DNA of 64,000 nucleotides from Pontibacter indicus (GTDB lineage Bacteria > Bacteroidota > Bacteroidia > Cytophagales > Hymenobacteraceae), in contig NZ_FTPP01000005.1 of the NCBI RefSeq assembly GCF_900156345.1, forward strand, positions 112,611 through 176,610. The letters are read 5' to 3'. Under the pieces are notes generated by a model. It worked only from the letters and a program-made list of their open reading frames with translations, ran no database searches and was not told the DNA's origin. Every line of letters starts with the position of its first letter. Within the stretch, counting starts at the first letter, position 1. The position numbers and the translations under genes are program-made. This document shows positions 9,641 through 18,832 of the stretch, piece after piece.

Positions 9641-12600
9641 TTAGAAATTAAATCTGACGTTAAATCCGTAGTTCCTGAAAGCAGGGTATGCGCCAGACTG
9701 ATAGCCTCTGGATGCATTGCCCGAACTCAGGCCCTCTTCCGGATCGGAGTAATCCATGTTCTTGTGGATGATCCACAGGTTGCGTCCGATCAGCTGTATG
9801 TCAACCCCTTTTATAAAGCCGAGGTTTTCCATCAGCGACTGCGGCAAAGCGTAGGAAAGGGCAACCTCTCTCAGCTTCACGAAACTGCCGTCGAACACAT
9901 ACATGGCCCTTGGGGCTTCTATACCGCCCGCAGCATACCCAAAAGGCGTGTTGCCGTTGCCGTCTGTATTCTCTGCATAGACGTCGTTCGGGGTTCCGTC
10001 TTCTTTCACGCCGGGCAGCAGTACACCACCACCCTCGTCTACCGGAAGACGGGAAGGATTTCCCTTGTCGTTCAACCCGGCAGAATTCGGATACAGACCG
10101 GTTGCCTCGCCATACCACTGGTCAAGCGAGAATATATCACCCCCGTGTCGCACATCGACCAGGAAGCCGAGCGACACCCCTTTAAAGGTGAGGGTGTTGT
10201 TAACACCACCGGTCCAGTCCGGGTTCGGGTCACCGATAATGTCAGACGCGTTGCCAGAGTTGATGTAGTACCCATCGGAGTTCACGGTCTTCTGACCATT
10301 TGTGTACACAAAGTCAGTGCCTCGTATAACACCAAATGGATGGCCAACGGCAGCGTTAAGCGACACACCTCCCTGGAACGTGGCAAGCGGGATGTTCTGA
10401 ACATCCTGGTACAGGCTCTTAACTTCACTTCGGTTTCGGGCAAAGTTGATGTTAATGTTCCATGAGAAATCACCTGTCTGAACTGGCGTTGCAAAAGCAG
10501 CCACCTCAAATCCTTTGTTTTCCACTTCACCGGCATTCACCCACTGCGCTGTGTAGCCCGTGGCACCCGTAGTAGACACGTTGATGATTTGGTCTATTGT
10601 GCTGGAGCGGTAATAGGTGAAGTCAAACCCAAACAGGCTATTGAAAAAGTCCGCCTCGATACCGGCCTCAAAGCTCTTGGTTCTCTCAGGCTTCAGGTTC
10701 TCGTTGTTTTTGGTATTCGGGATTGAGAAGAGTGGAATGGAGCCCAATCCGGTTGGCTGTGTGTACACATCGAATATACTGAAGGCCGGCGCACTGTTGC
10801 CCACCTCAGCATAGTTCACGCGAAGCTTACCACCCGATAGCCACGGCACTTGGAAGAGGTTGGAGAACACCACGTTTCCGGCTATGGAAGGATAAAAGTA
10901 CGAGTTATCTCCTTCTGGCAGTGTGGTCGATTTATCCTGACGGGCAGAAAGCTCCAGGAAGTAGGTTTCTCTAAAGCCGATGTTCGCATTCGCAAAAATG
11001 CCGTCCACACCTACACGCTCAAAGTTTTCAATAGGGGCCGTGATGGGGTTAACTGAGTTTGACAGCGTGTATAGCCTCGGTACTACAAGACCACCGTTGG
11101 TAGTGGCTCTGATATCTCTGAGCCGTTCCCGGCGTAGGTTGCCCCCAATCAAACCATTCAGGGTAATGTCTTCCGTAATATTCCTGTTGAAGTTTAAGAA
11201 GAGGTCGTAGTTGGTTTCATTGTACTCTCTGTCATATCGCTCAAACTCGCTCACGTCAGCACTTCCTATAGCCACGCGCTCTTCCTGCATGTCTGTGGTT
11301 GTATTATAAGTGACTCTACCCATTAAGTTTAACCAGTCTGTAAACTTGTAGGTAGCAGATGCATAACCGTAGAAGTTGTCTCTGGCGTCGTTGGAGTAGT
11401 TTTCATACCTGGTCCAGTAGGGGTTGTCAGAGTAGATAGGGCCGGTGTTGGCCGCATTCCAGTTCCAGGTAATGTTCTGGCGGTTTCTGAAATAGGCGTC
11501 TTTCTGCTCATCGATATCCACGTTGGTCTGCCACCACTGGCGGAACTGCTGGTTGGGGTTTCGGCCCTGGTAACCTGTGCCATACCTGCCGACACCCACT
11601 GTGCGCGAGTAGTTGGCCGAAGCACTTACCGATATCTTTTCGGTCGCCTCAAAAGTTCCCGTAAAGTTAAACAGGTCCTTATCAAGCGTTGCATTTGGCA
11701 AGTTGCCTTTGATGTCGTTTCGGGTATAGCCTACATTGAAGGTAGTTTTATCGCCGCCGCCACTCACCATGATACTCTGGTTTGAGTTAACGCCTGTCTC
11801 GTAAAAGTCACGAGGGTCATTTGCAGCAGCCACCCAAGGCCTGGTCTTGCCAAAGTTCGGGTGGAACGGGTCAATGGCATCCCACTGGTATACCTGCAGG
11901 TTCGGGTCGAACCGCGGACCGTAGGAAGCATCATCCTGGAAACGAACTACCGGAGCAACCCCGCTACCTAAGTCAGCTGATGTGCGGAATCCCTGGAAGT
12001 AACCTGCTCCATACTCTTTCTGGTAATCCACATAAGTGCTCCTGTCCATCGTGCTCCAGGTAACACCACTGTTGATCGTAATATTTAGGCTGTTCTTCGC
12101 GCCTTTCTTGGTTGTGATCATGATAACGCCGTTTGCGGCACGCGAGCCATAAAGCGCGGTTGCGGCCGCACCTTTCAGCACGTTCACCGACTCAATGTTA
12201 TCAGGGTTCAAGTCCGCTGCGGCGTTACCAAAGTCAGTTCCCGTTCTGCCGGACTGCTGGTCGGCTGTGTTGGTGTTGGCATTACTTACCGGCACCCCGT
12301 CAATTACGAAAAGCGCCTGGTTGTTGCCTGTGATGGACTTGTTGCCGCGAATGATCACGTTTGTGGAACCGCCCATGGTGTTGTTGGAGCGGATATCGAG
12401 ACCAGCCACCTTACCTGAAAGCGAGTTCACAAAGTCAGCTGGTCGTGTACGCGTAATTTGATCTCCGCTCACCTGTTGGGCTGAGTAAGCCAATTCGTTT
12501 TTGTTTCGTTCAATACCCAGTGCTGTCACCACCACCTCGCCCAGTTGCTCTGCGGCTACAGGGAGTGCTACGTTCACAGTAGTGGCATTACCAATGGCAC

Positions 12601-12850
12601 GTTCAGTAGTCTGGTAACCGATAAACCGGAACACCAGGGTAGTGGCGCCGTCCGGCACCGTTATGGAGTAGTTTCCGTCGGCACCTGTGGCGGTACCTAC
12701 AGATGTTCCCTTCACCAGTACCGCTACCCCTGGTAAAGGCTGATTTGTGGAAGCGTCTGTTACATTGCCCGTAATGGCCCTTCCCTGGGCCAGCACCTGT
12801 AGCTGTAATGCAAAGATCAGTAAGAAGCTTATTGCTAGAAGTTTTTTCAT
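9641..12850 (-). CDS. SusC/RagA family TonB-linked outer-membrane protein, second copy
   Basis: TonB-dependent channel of 1069 residues, full-length paralogue of 4073-7285 with the same architecture. Signal peptide to about residue 21 (LQVLAQ-GRA), CarboxypepD_reg domain (AITGNVTDASTNQPLPGVAV), LGEVVVTALG, plug motifs SLSGKVAGLDI, ALFVIDGVPV and ALYGSRAANGVIMI, and a barrel ending GFNVRFNF. Sequence differences are concentrated in putative extracellular loops and parts of the barrel, whereas plug and periplasmic parts are almost unchanged. It heads its own two-gene operon with its SusD. The two pairs together look like an old tandem duplication later homogenised in patches. Confidence 0.95.
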   Translation of the reverse strand: MKKLLAISFLLIFALQLQVLAQGRAITGNVTDASTNQPLPGVAVLVKGTSVGTATGADGNYSITVPDGATTLVFRFIGYQTTERAIGNATTVNVALPVAAEQLGEVVVTALGIERNKNELAYSAQQVSGDQITRTRPADFVNSLSGKVAGLDIRSNNTMGGSTNVIIRGNKSITGNNQALFVIDGVPVSNANTNTADQQSGRTGTDFGNAAADLNPDNIESVNVLKGAAATALYGSRAANGVIMITTKKGAKNSLNITINSGVTWSTMDRSTYVDYQKEYGAGYFQGFRTSADLGSGVAPVVRFQDDASYGPRFDPNLQVYQWDAIDPFHPNFGKTRPWVAAANDPRDFYETGVNSNQSIMVSGGGDKTTFNVGYTRNDIKGNLPNATLDKDLFNFTGTFEATEKISVSASANYSRTVGVGRYGTGYQGRNPNQQFRQWWQTNVDIDEQKDAYFRNRQNITWNWNAANTGPIYSDNPYWTRYENYSNDARDNFYGYASATYKFTDWLNLMGRVTYNTTTDMQEERVAIGSADVSEFERYDREYNETNYDLFLNFNRNITEDITLNGLIGGNLRRERLRDIRATTNGGLVVPRLYTLSNSVNPITAPIENFERVGVDGIFANANIGFRETYFLELSARQDKSTTLPEGDNSYFYPSIAGNVVFSNLFQVPWLSGGKLRVNYAEVGNSAPAFSIFDVYTQPTGLGSIPLFSIPNTKNNENLKPERTKSFEAGIEADFFNSLFGFDFTYYRSSTIDQIINVSTTGATGYTAQWVNAGEVENKGFEVAAFATPVQTGDFSWNININFARNRSEVKSLYQDVQNIPLATFQGGVSLNAAVGHPFGVIRGTDFVYTNGQKTVNSDGYYINSGNASDIIGDPNPDWTGGVNNTLTFKGVSLGFLVDVRHGGDIFSLDQWYGEATGLYPNSAGLNDKGNPSRLPVDEGGGVLLPGVKEDGTPNDVYAENTDGNGNTPFGYAAGGIEAPRAMYVFDGSFVKLREVALSYALPQSLMENLGFIKGVDIQLIGRNLWIIHKNMDYSDPEEGLSSGNASRGYQSGAYPAFRNYGFNVRFNF

Positions 12851-13353
12851 CGCTTTCTGGATTTAGTAAAAACCGGAGTATGGCTGGCCTATAGAAGTAT
12901 AGCCAAGTTACCCAGCGCCAGGATGGCGTCTGTTCAGAAGAAGGTAGATGAGGATCCCGGCAGCGCTGGGCAGCCGTTCAGACGTAAGCGAAAAGTACCG
13001 GAGCCAGAGTGGCCACCGTAAAGTGAAGATAATTAAATGATTTACAGCTAATCAGTTCCCTGTGATATACCCTGACAGGAACACACCGCATGCGGCCACT
13101 GCATTTATTCCTGCGCCATATGTTATACCTGCAGTGCAGAATATTTGTTATAACAATTTTAATCTAGATTTAATCTTTTTAGCTAAAAAGCAAAAATAAG
13201 GAGCTAAATAATACAAAACTAAGCGCAACACGCTTCTTTTTGGGATTTTCCAAAGCCAGCTTAAAGATTAGCTAGTTGAGGTTACTTGATTTGCCACCTT
13301 GGAGTCACTCATTATAGACAGGTAAAAGCGCTTTGCCAGACGCTGCAAAGAAA
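12851..13353 (-). other. Intergenic leader of the second SusCD operon
   Basis: About 500 bases without a gene. The minus strand has two -7-like elements, TAGTTTTG (13221-13214) and TATTTTTG (13198-13191). The TTTG inside the first could serve as the -33 element of the second with 15 bases between, slightly short of the usual spacing. The leader would be about 340 bases. Unlike the first pair it has no anti-16S match, so the two leaders are unrelated although the genes are paralogous. The promoter assignment is tentative. Confidence 0.35.
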
Positions 13354-13380
13354 AAGCCCGCTCCTTTGGGGAGCGGGCTC
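13354..13380 (-). terminator. Rho-independent terminator after feoB
   Basis: Hairpin GAGCCCGCTCCCC / GGAGCGGGCT on the minus strand followed by TTTTTC, about 25 bases after the FeoB stop. Confidence 0.9.
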
Positions 13381-13404
13381 TTCCGTTATACCTAGGCTGA
13401 TAGC

Positions 13405-15558
13405 TTAACTCATCAACTGGAAAACGGCAAAGGCAGACACATACGCTAAGCCCGTCATATAAACCAGCTGCGCCAGTGGCCATGTCCAGCTCTTGGTTTC
13501 GCGGCGCACGATGGCCAGCGTACTGATGCACTGCATGGCAAAGGCGTAGAAGATCAGGAGCGAGAAGGACCGCGCTGGTGTAAAGAACGGGTTGCCGTCG
13601 GCATCCTTCTCCGACATCAGCTTGTCTTTGATTGTAGTCACATTTTCCTCTTCGCCTATACTGTAGATGGTGGAAATGGTACCCACAAACACCTCGCGGG
13701 CGGCAAAGGAAGTGAGCAGCGCTATACCTATCTTCCAGTCGTAACCCAGCGGACGGATCGCCGGCTCGATGGCATGGCCAAACTGACCCGCATAGCTCGA
13801 CTCCAGTTGGTAAGATGAGATTAGGTTATCGGTCTGGGTTTCGTTCAAGCCTTTTACTTCGGCTTCTGCTACAGCGCGCTCCTCAGCCCGCTCAAAGCTA
13901 TCGCCAGGTCCGTAAGAGGCCAGCACCCACAGGATGATGGAAACCGCCACGATGATCTTACCTGCCTCCAACACGAAGGTTTTGGACTTTTCGAAAATGG
14001 TGAGGCCCACGTTTTTCCAGCGCGGCATGCGGTATACCGGAAACTCCATGATGAAGTAGCTGCGTTCGCGTGCTTTGAGTACCACTTTAAGTAGCAGCGC
14101 CGAAAGGATGGCCGACACGAAACCCAGCAGGTATAGGCCCATCAGCACGATGCCCTGCAGGTTCATGAAACCAAAGTAATATACCTCCGGCACCACCAGG
14201 GCAATCAGTACAGTATAAACAGGAATGCGGGCCGAGCAGCTCATGAGCGGCGTCACAAAGATGGTGATCATGCGGTCCTTCCAGTTCTCAATCGTGCGCG
14301 CTGACATCACAGCAGGCACCGCGCAGGCCACGCCCGAAATAAGCGGCACCACGCTTTTGCCGTTCAGTCCGAACTTGCGCATGATCTTGTCCATCATAAA
14401 GGTCACGCGGGCCATGTAGCCGGTTTCTTCCAGAATGGCGATAAAAGCAAAGAGGATGGCAATTTGAGGGATAAAGATGAGCACCCCGCCCAGACCGGCA
14501 ATCACGCCTTCGGTGAGTAGGTTGATCAGTGGCCCGCTGAAGTTCGCCTGAATAAGGCCGTTGAGCGCGGCTATACCTTCGTCGATCAAATCCATGGGGT
14601 AACTGGCCCAGGCAAACACCGCCTGGAACACCATGAACAGCAATCCCATGAAGATCAGGTAACCGTATACCCGGTGCGTCAGTATTTGGTCAAGCTTGTT
14701 GCTGAACTTCTCTTCTTCCTTGGCTTTCTCGACCCGCACCACGTCCAGCAGCACTTCGTTGATGCGCACGTAGCGGGCAATGGTCTCGTTAGCCTGCTCT
14801 GTGCTGGACCGGAAGTCTTGCTTTTCCAACAGCTGCGCCATCCATACCCTGTCGTCTTCCGACAAGAAGCGCAGGTGCTTGTACTGGTGCGCATAGTGCA
14901 GGGCCAGGTAATCGTTGTTCAGTTTAAACCGTCCTTTGATCTGGTCCACTACTGGCCTGAGCCTTTCCGGCAACTCAAAGAAAGACGCCTCCGTGGCCGT
15001 CAGCTGCTGCGACACCACAATTTTGAGTGCCGCTATACCTACGCCTTTGCGGGCGTTCATCGGGATCACCGGCACGCCCAGGTCGCGCTGCAGCATATCG
15101 ATGTCGATCTTCACACCCTCGGCCTCGGCTACGTCCATCATGTTGAGGGCCAACACGGCAGGTATGCGCAGGTCCGCCAGCTGTGTGAACAGCAGCAGGT
15201 TGCGCTTCAGGTTAGAGGCGTCTGCCGTCACGATCACCAGGTCAGGGCGTTGGTTAGTGGTAGGATCGTAAAGCAGGTCGATGATCACCCGCTCGTCGAG
15301 CGACTTGGGGTACAGGCTGTAGCTGCCGGGCAGGTCGATGATCTGTGCCTTGAGCTGTGGCGTCAGTTGGCTGAGACCGGTCTTTTTGTCGACGGTAACG
15401 CCCGGGAAGTTGCCCACCTTCTGGTTAAGGCCTGTGAGTTGGTTGAAAAGTGAGGTTTTACCCGAGTTCGGGTTGCCGATCAATGCAATTCTGGCCACCG
15501 GCTGATGAACAGTTGCTTTTTTGGCTTCTGGCGCCTCCGCCTCTATCATAATAGCCAT
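13405..15558 (-). CDS. feoB: Ferrous iron transport protein B
   Basis: Inner-membrane Fe(II) transporter with a cytosolic GTPase, 717 residues, the normal length. The G domain starts near residue 25 with G1 GNPNSGKTS, then FPGVTVDKK, G3 DLPGSYSLYP and G4 NMMDVAEA. A helical segment follows, then the membrane core with the conserved FeoB sequences ISGVACAVPAVMSARTIE and TPLMSCSARIPVY and the C-terminal part beginning IEPAIRPLGYDWKIG. It lies 12 bases after feoA and is cotranscribed with it. No FeoC gene is present, as is usual outside enterobacteria. An ATG three codons downstream (MIEAEAPEA) is an alternative start. Confidence 0.97.
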   Translation of the reverse strand: MAIMIEAEAPEAKKATVHQPVARIALIGNPNSGKTSLFNQLTGLNQKVGNFPGVTVDKKTGLSQLTPQLKAQIIDLPGSYSLYPKSLDERVIIDLLYDPTTNQRPDLVIVTADASNLKRNLLLFTQLADLRIPAVLALNMMDVAEAEGVKIDIDMLQRDLGVPVIPMNARKGVGIAALKIVVSQQLTATEASFFELPERLRPVVDQIKGRFKLNNDYLALHYAHQYKHLRFLSEDDRVWMAQLLEKQDFRSSTEQANETIARYVRINEVLLDVVRVEKAKEEEKFSNKLDQILTHRVYGYLIFMGLLFMVFQAVFAWASYPMDLIDEGIAALNGLIQANFSGPLINLLTEGVIAGLGGVLIFIPQIAILFAFIAILEETGYMARVTFMMDKIMRKFGLNGKSVVPLISGVACAVPAVMSARTIENWKDRMITIFVTPLMSCSARIPVYTVLIALVVPEVYYFGFMNLQGIVLMGLYLLGFVSAILSALLLKVVLKARERSYFIMEFPVYRMPRWKNVGLTIFEKSKTFVLEAGKIIVAVSIILWVLASYGPGDSFERAEERAVAEAEVKGLNETQTDNLISSYQLESSYAGQFGHAIEPAIRPLGYDWKIGIALLTSFAAREVFVGTISTIYSIGEEENVTTIKDKLMSEKDADGNPFFTPARSFSLLIFYAFAMQCISTLAIVRRETKSWTWPLAQLVYMTGLAYVSAFAVFQLMS

Positions 15559-15570
15559 GTGGTAATAAAT

Positions 15571-15819
15571 CTACTTCAGCAGAATGGTTTCAGCTTCGTC
15601 TAATCGCAGGGAGAGGGTATAGTCGTTCACGATGATGGTAACAGGGTCTCCGAAGGGGGCTTTGCTGTTCAGCTTCACCTCGGCACCAGGTATACAGCCC
15701 ATTTCCAGTAGCTTAAGCGCCATTTCCGGGTCGTTAAGGCTCGAAATCTCACCGCTCTCTCCGATCTTCAGATCGCGCACACTCTTCTGTTGCTGTGATT
15801 TCTGTGTCCTGTTACGCAC
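15571..15819 (-). CDS. feoA: Ferrous iron transport protein A (GTG start)
   Basis: Small cytosolic SH3-like partner of FeoB, 82 residues from a GTG start. The conserved fold is visible: VRDLKIGESGEI, then ALKLLEMGCIPGAEVKL, PFGDPVTIIV, YTLSLRLDEAETILL. An ATG 23 codons upstream would give a longer protein, but it lies upstream of the predicted promoter and its extra residues do not fit the family. The GTG is preceded by AGGAGAG about seven bases upstream, a good ribosome binding site in a phylum where these are uncommon. First gene of the feoAB operon. Confidence 0.88.
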   Translation of the reverse strand: MRNRTQKSQQQKSVRDLKIGESGEISSLNDPEMALKLLEMGCIPGAEVKLNSKAPFGDPVTIIVNDYTLSLRLDEAETILLK

Positions 15820-15858
15820 GTTTTCTCTCCTTTTATTTAGACTGTTTATAAACAACCG

Positions 15859-15889
15859 CAAGATACAAGCTGTTCCCCGGTATTGCAAA
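15859..15889 (-). promoter_or_regulatory. Promoter of feoAB
   Basis: Minus strand TTTG (15889-15886), 20 bases, TATCTTG (15865-15859), one base short of the Bacteroidetes consensus TAnnTTTG. Transcription would begin about 30 bases before the GTG of feoA, which supports that start. No Fur box was recognised by eye. Confidence 0.5.
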
Positions 15890-16040
15890 AGAAAGTGCCA
15901 ATGTGCTAATTGGTTAATGCGTCAATGTGCTGCTGAGTTGATTTGTTGATGGTTGAATTGTTGATTGCTGATTGTTAATTGTTGCCGGTGCACGATTGGG
16001 CAGGTCGCAAACCCTTGTCGTCAACTGAAGGATCTTTGTG

Positions 16041-16103
16041 TCATTTCGACCCTTGGGAGAAATCTGAAATATTGCGAAAATGCTCAAATAACCCAGATCT
16101 CCA
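16041..16103. repeat. Dispersed intergenic repeat, copy A (TCATTTCGAC family)
   Basis: Starts TCATTTCGACCCTTGGGAGA and ends with AACCCAGATCTCC. Its reverse complement aligns with 39771-39833 over GGAGA-TCTGGGTTAT, the core GC-TTTTCGC and TCAGATTT. The imperfect inverted ends suggest a REP/MITE-like element. It sits between feoA and murF-alr in a gap of about 300 bases whose other half is low-complexity TTGATTG/TTAATTG sequence. Confidence 0.65.
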
Positions 16104-16114
16104 AATCAGAAAAA

Positions 16115-18565
16115 TCACTCCGAAAAGAAGATGCGCTTGACGCGGGTGCTGACGTTAGTGAGGAGTTCGTAGGGGATGGTGCCGATGCGCTGGGCCAGCT
16201 CAACCAGCGTGAGCTGCGGTCCGAACACGGTCACTTCGTCGCCTGTTTTGGCAGGTATACCGGTCACGTCGACCATGCACATGTCCATGCACACGTTGCC
16301 GATGATCGGGGCGCGGTGGCCGTTGACGAGCACATGCCCTGCGCCGTTGCTGAAGCGGCGGTCGTAGCCGTCGGCGTAGCCGATGGCGATGGTGGCGATG
16401 GTCTTGTCGGTGTCGGCTATACCTTTGCGACTGTAGCCCACGGTTTCGCCCTGCCGGATGTGCTTGATCTGCGAAATGGTTGTTTTGAGCGTACTCACCG
16501 GTTGTAGGGCCTCTTGTTCCGAACCGGTCGACTCCACGCCATACAGGCCTATACCTAAGCGCACCATATCCAGCTGATGCTCAGGAAAACGCACGATGCC
16601 CGCCGAGTTGAGCACATGCTTGAGCAAGGTATAGCCCAGGCGCTTTTCCACTTCGGCAGCCAGCACCCGGAAGTTCTGTAGCTGCATGCGCGAAAAATCG
16701 TCGTGTAGGGCTTCGTCGGCTCCGGCCAGGTGACTGAATGCGCTCACCACCCGCACCTGCGGATGCTGTTTCAGCAAGTTGAACAGTTCGTCAAAGTCCT
16801 CTTCTGTAAAACCGAGGCGGTGCATACCCGTGTCGAGCTTCAGGTGAATTTTGTAGCTGATATCAGATTGGGCAGTGACCAGAAAATCGCGGAGCAGCTC
16901 CAGGGAATAGATCTCAGGCTCCAGGCTGTACTGGTGCAGTTTGGCCAGGCTGTCCGGCGAGGGATTCATGACCATGATCGGCAGCGTGATACCGTGCTCG
17001 CGCAGGCTCACCCCCTCGTCTACGTAAGCCACGGCCAGGTAATCGACCCGGTGAAACTGCAGCAGGTTGGCTACCTCGAAGCTGCCGCTGCCGTAGGCAA
17101 AGGCTTTTACCATCACCATCAGCTTGGTATCTGAGGCGAGCTTGGAGCGGTAAAAGTTGAGGTTGTGCACCAGCGCATCCAGGTTCACCTCCAGCACCGT
17201 GCCATGCACCTTCTGCTGAAAGGCCTGCACGATCTTTTCGAACCCGAACACCCGTGCGCCCTTTACCAATATCACCTCGTTGCGGAAAGCATCCGGCCTA
17301 AACTGCTGCAGAAACTCGGCAGTACTGGCATAAAAGGTCGTATCGCCGCCAAATTTCGCCCCGTGCGCCTGTATGGTGGGTCCGATTCCAATCAGGCGCT
17401 CCACCTGGTGGACTTTGGTGAGGGCAGCTACTTCGCTGTAGAGTTTCTCCTCCGGCATACCTGACTCCAGCAGATCGGACAGAATCAGCGTGCGCCGTCC
17501 CCGCTTCGGCTGACTGGCCAGCAGGTCCAAGGCGATGGAAAGTCCGGCCAGATCGTTGTTATAAGTGTCGTCGATGAGGTAGCAGCCGTTGATGGCCTCT
17601 TTCATTTCGAGGCGCATGGCCACGGGCTGCAGTCGGTCCATACGGTCTTGGATAGCCGTCAGGTCAGTGCCGCGCTGCAACAGCACCGCCAGGCAGTGCA
17701 GCGTATTCTCCACGGAGGCCTCGTCTGTAAAAGGTATGGCCAAGCTATGCTGCTCGCCCCGGAAGGTATAGCCCACGATCGTTTTGTGGCCGGAGATGCT
17801 GCTGTTGCGAATCTCTACATCTGCCTCTTGCTTGCGTGACCAAGTGAAGGCAGGTATAGCGCTGGCCTGTACTGCTTCGTGTATGAACTCATGATCGAGG
17901 CAATAAAAGAGCAGCTCTACCTTGCTGAACAGCTGCAACTTCTCCGCTACCTTTTGCCGCCGGTTGGCAAAGCCTTCGTCGTGGGCGATGCCGATGTTGG
18001 TGAGCAGTCCGAACGTGGGCTGTATGATCTGCTGCAGCTTCTGCATCTCGCTAGGCTGTGATATACCTGCCTCAAAAATGCCGAAGGTATGGTTCGCCTC
18101 CAACTGCCACACCGAAAGCGGCACCCCGATCTGGGAATTGTAGCTGCGCGGGCTCTTTACGACCAGTTCTTCCGGACTCAACAGTTGCGCCAGCCACTCT
18201 TTCACGATGGTTTTGCCATTGCTCCCCGTGATGCCCAGCACAGGTATACGGAACTGCGCCCGGTGCCAGGCCGCCACTGCCTGCAGGGCCTCCAGGCTGC
18301 TGCGCACCTGCAGAATGTTCGCCTCCGGGTATAGCTGCGCTACGTCGGCCGCTGCCTCTACCACAAATTGCCGAACGCCCAGCCGGTAAAGCTGCTCCAG
18401 GTATACGTGGCCGTCGTTATGGCGCCCCCGGATGGCAAAAAACAGCGTGCCCGCCGGCTGCGAAAGTTTGCGGCTGTCGGTGAGCAGGTGAACCACGGGG
18501 CTGTCCTGCAGTTGCTGCACCACGGTGCCGCCTGCAATGGCCTGAAGCTGGTGAAAGCTGAGCAT
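16115..18565 (-). CDS. murF-alr: Bifunctional UDP-MurNAc-tripeptide:D-Ala-D-Ala ligase / alanine racemase
   Basis: Fusion of two cell-wall enzymes, about 816 residues. The N-terminal half is MurF, which adds D-Ala-D-Ala to the UDP-MurNAc tripeptide: Mur ligase N-domain (LLTDSRK, LFFAIRGRHNDGH), ATP loop GITGSNGKT near residue 115, SPRSYNSQIGVPLSVW, and a C-domain with IDDTYNNDL. The C-terminal half is a PLP alanine racemase supplying D-alanine: VKAFAYGSGSFE with the PLP lysine, LKLDTGMHRLGF, and the C-terminal beta domain IGYADGYDRRF with NVCMDMCMVDVT. Such fusions are established in Bacteroidetes. The ATG at 18565 is chosen; one seven codons upstream falls inside the predicted -7 promoter element. 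Confidence 0.95.
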   Translation of the reverse strand: MLSFHQLQAIAGGTVVQQLQDSPVVHLLTDSRKLSQPAGTLFFAIRGRHNDGHVYLEQLYRLGVRQFVVEAAADVAQLYPEANILQVRSSLEALQAVAAWHRAQFRIPVLGITGSNGKTIVKEWLAQLLSPEELVVKSPRSYNSQIGVPLSVWQLEANHTFGIFEAGISQPSEMQKLQQIIQPTFGLLTNIGIAHDEGFANRRQKVAEKLQLFSKVELLFYCLDHEFIHEAVQASAIPAFTWSRKQEADVEIRNSSISGHKTIVGYTFRGEQHSLAIPFTDEASVENTLHCLAVLLQRGTDLTAIQDRMDRLQPVAMRLEMKEAINGCYLIDDTYNNDLAGLSIALDLLASQPKRGRRTLILSDLLESGMPEEKLYSEVAALTKVHQVERLIGIGPTIQAHGAKFGGDTTFYASTAEFLQQFRPDAFRNEVILVKGARVFGFEKIVQAFQQKVHGTVLEVNLDALVHNLNFYRSKLASDTKLMVMVKAFAYGSGSFEVANLLQFHRVDYLAVAYVDEGVSLREHGITLPIMVMNPSPDSLAKLHQYSLEPEIYSLELLRDFLVTAQSDISYKIHLKLDTGMHRLGFTEEDFDELFNLLKQHPQVRVVSAFSHLAGADEALHDDFSRMQLQNFRVLAAEVEKRLGYTLLKHVLNSAGIVRFPEHQLDMVRLGIGLYGVESTGSEQEALQPVSTLKTTISQIKHIRQGETVGYSRKGIADTDKTIATIAIGYADGYDRRFSNGAGHVLVNGHRAPIIGNVCMDMCMVDVTGIPAKTGDEVTVFGPQLTLVELAQRIGTIPYELLTNVSTRVKRIFFSE

Positions 18566-18583
18566 ACAATTCGGTTTAAAACT

Positions 18584-18591
18584 CAAAGATA
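18584..18591 (-). promoter_or_regulatory. -7 element upstream of murF-alr
   Basis: TATCTTTG on the minus strand, an exact TAnnTTTG match about 20 bases before the chosen ATG. No clear -33 TTTG is present, so the leader would be very short and the call is tentative. Confidence 0.4.
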
Positions 18592-18702
18592 AGGGTTCAG
18601 TCGGAGGGTTGTGAGTGGCAGCCAGGAATTAAGCGAACCGGCAGTTAATGTTAAAACACAGATTTCGGAAACTATATAGCAGCTTTTTCAAAATCAAAAC
18701 GA

Positions 18703-18710
18703 TACATTTG
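18703..18710 (+). promoter_or_regulatory. Candidate -7 element upstream of the RarD-type gene
   Basis: TACATTTG on the plus strand, about 120 bases before the start of the transporter gene. A -33 TTTG is not visible at the expected spacing. Confidence 0.3.
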
Positions 18711-18832
18711 CGCTCTTTTATTCCTTCTGAAGGAAGATTTTTTCGGAGGAAAAGGAAGCAGCCATACCTCTTCACTTACTGTATGGCTGGTGCGGGCCAC
18801 TATACCTTGTACTGGTCGAGATATATTTTGAA

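Noticed and set aside
14674..15453. 259-codon plus-strand frame in feoB
   Set aside because: Antisense shadow of a well-recognised FeoB, His/Val/Arg-rich and without domains. The frame at 30805-31659 in carB is of the same kind.
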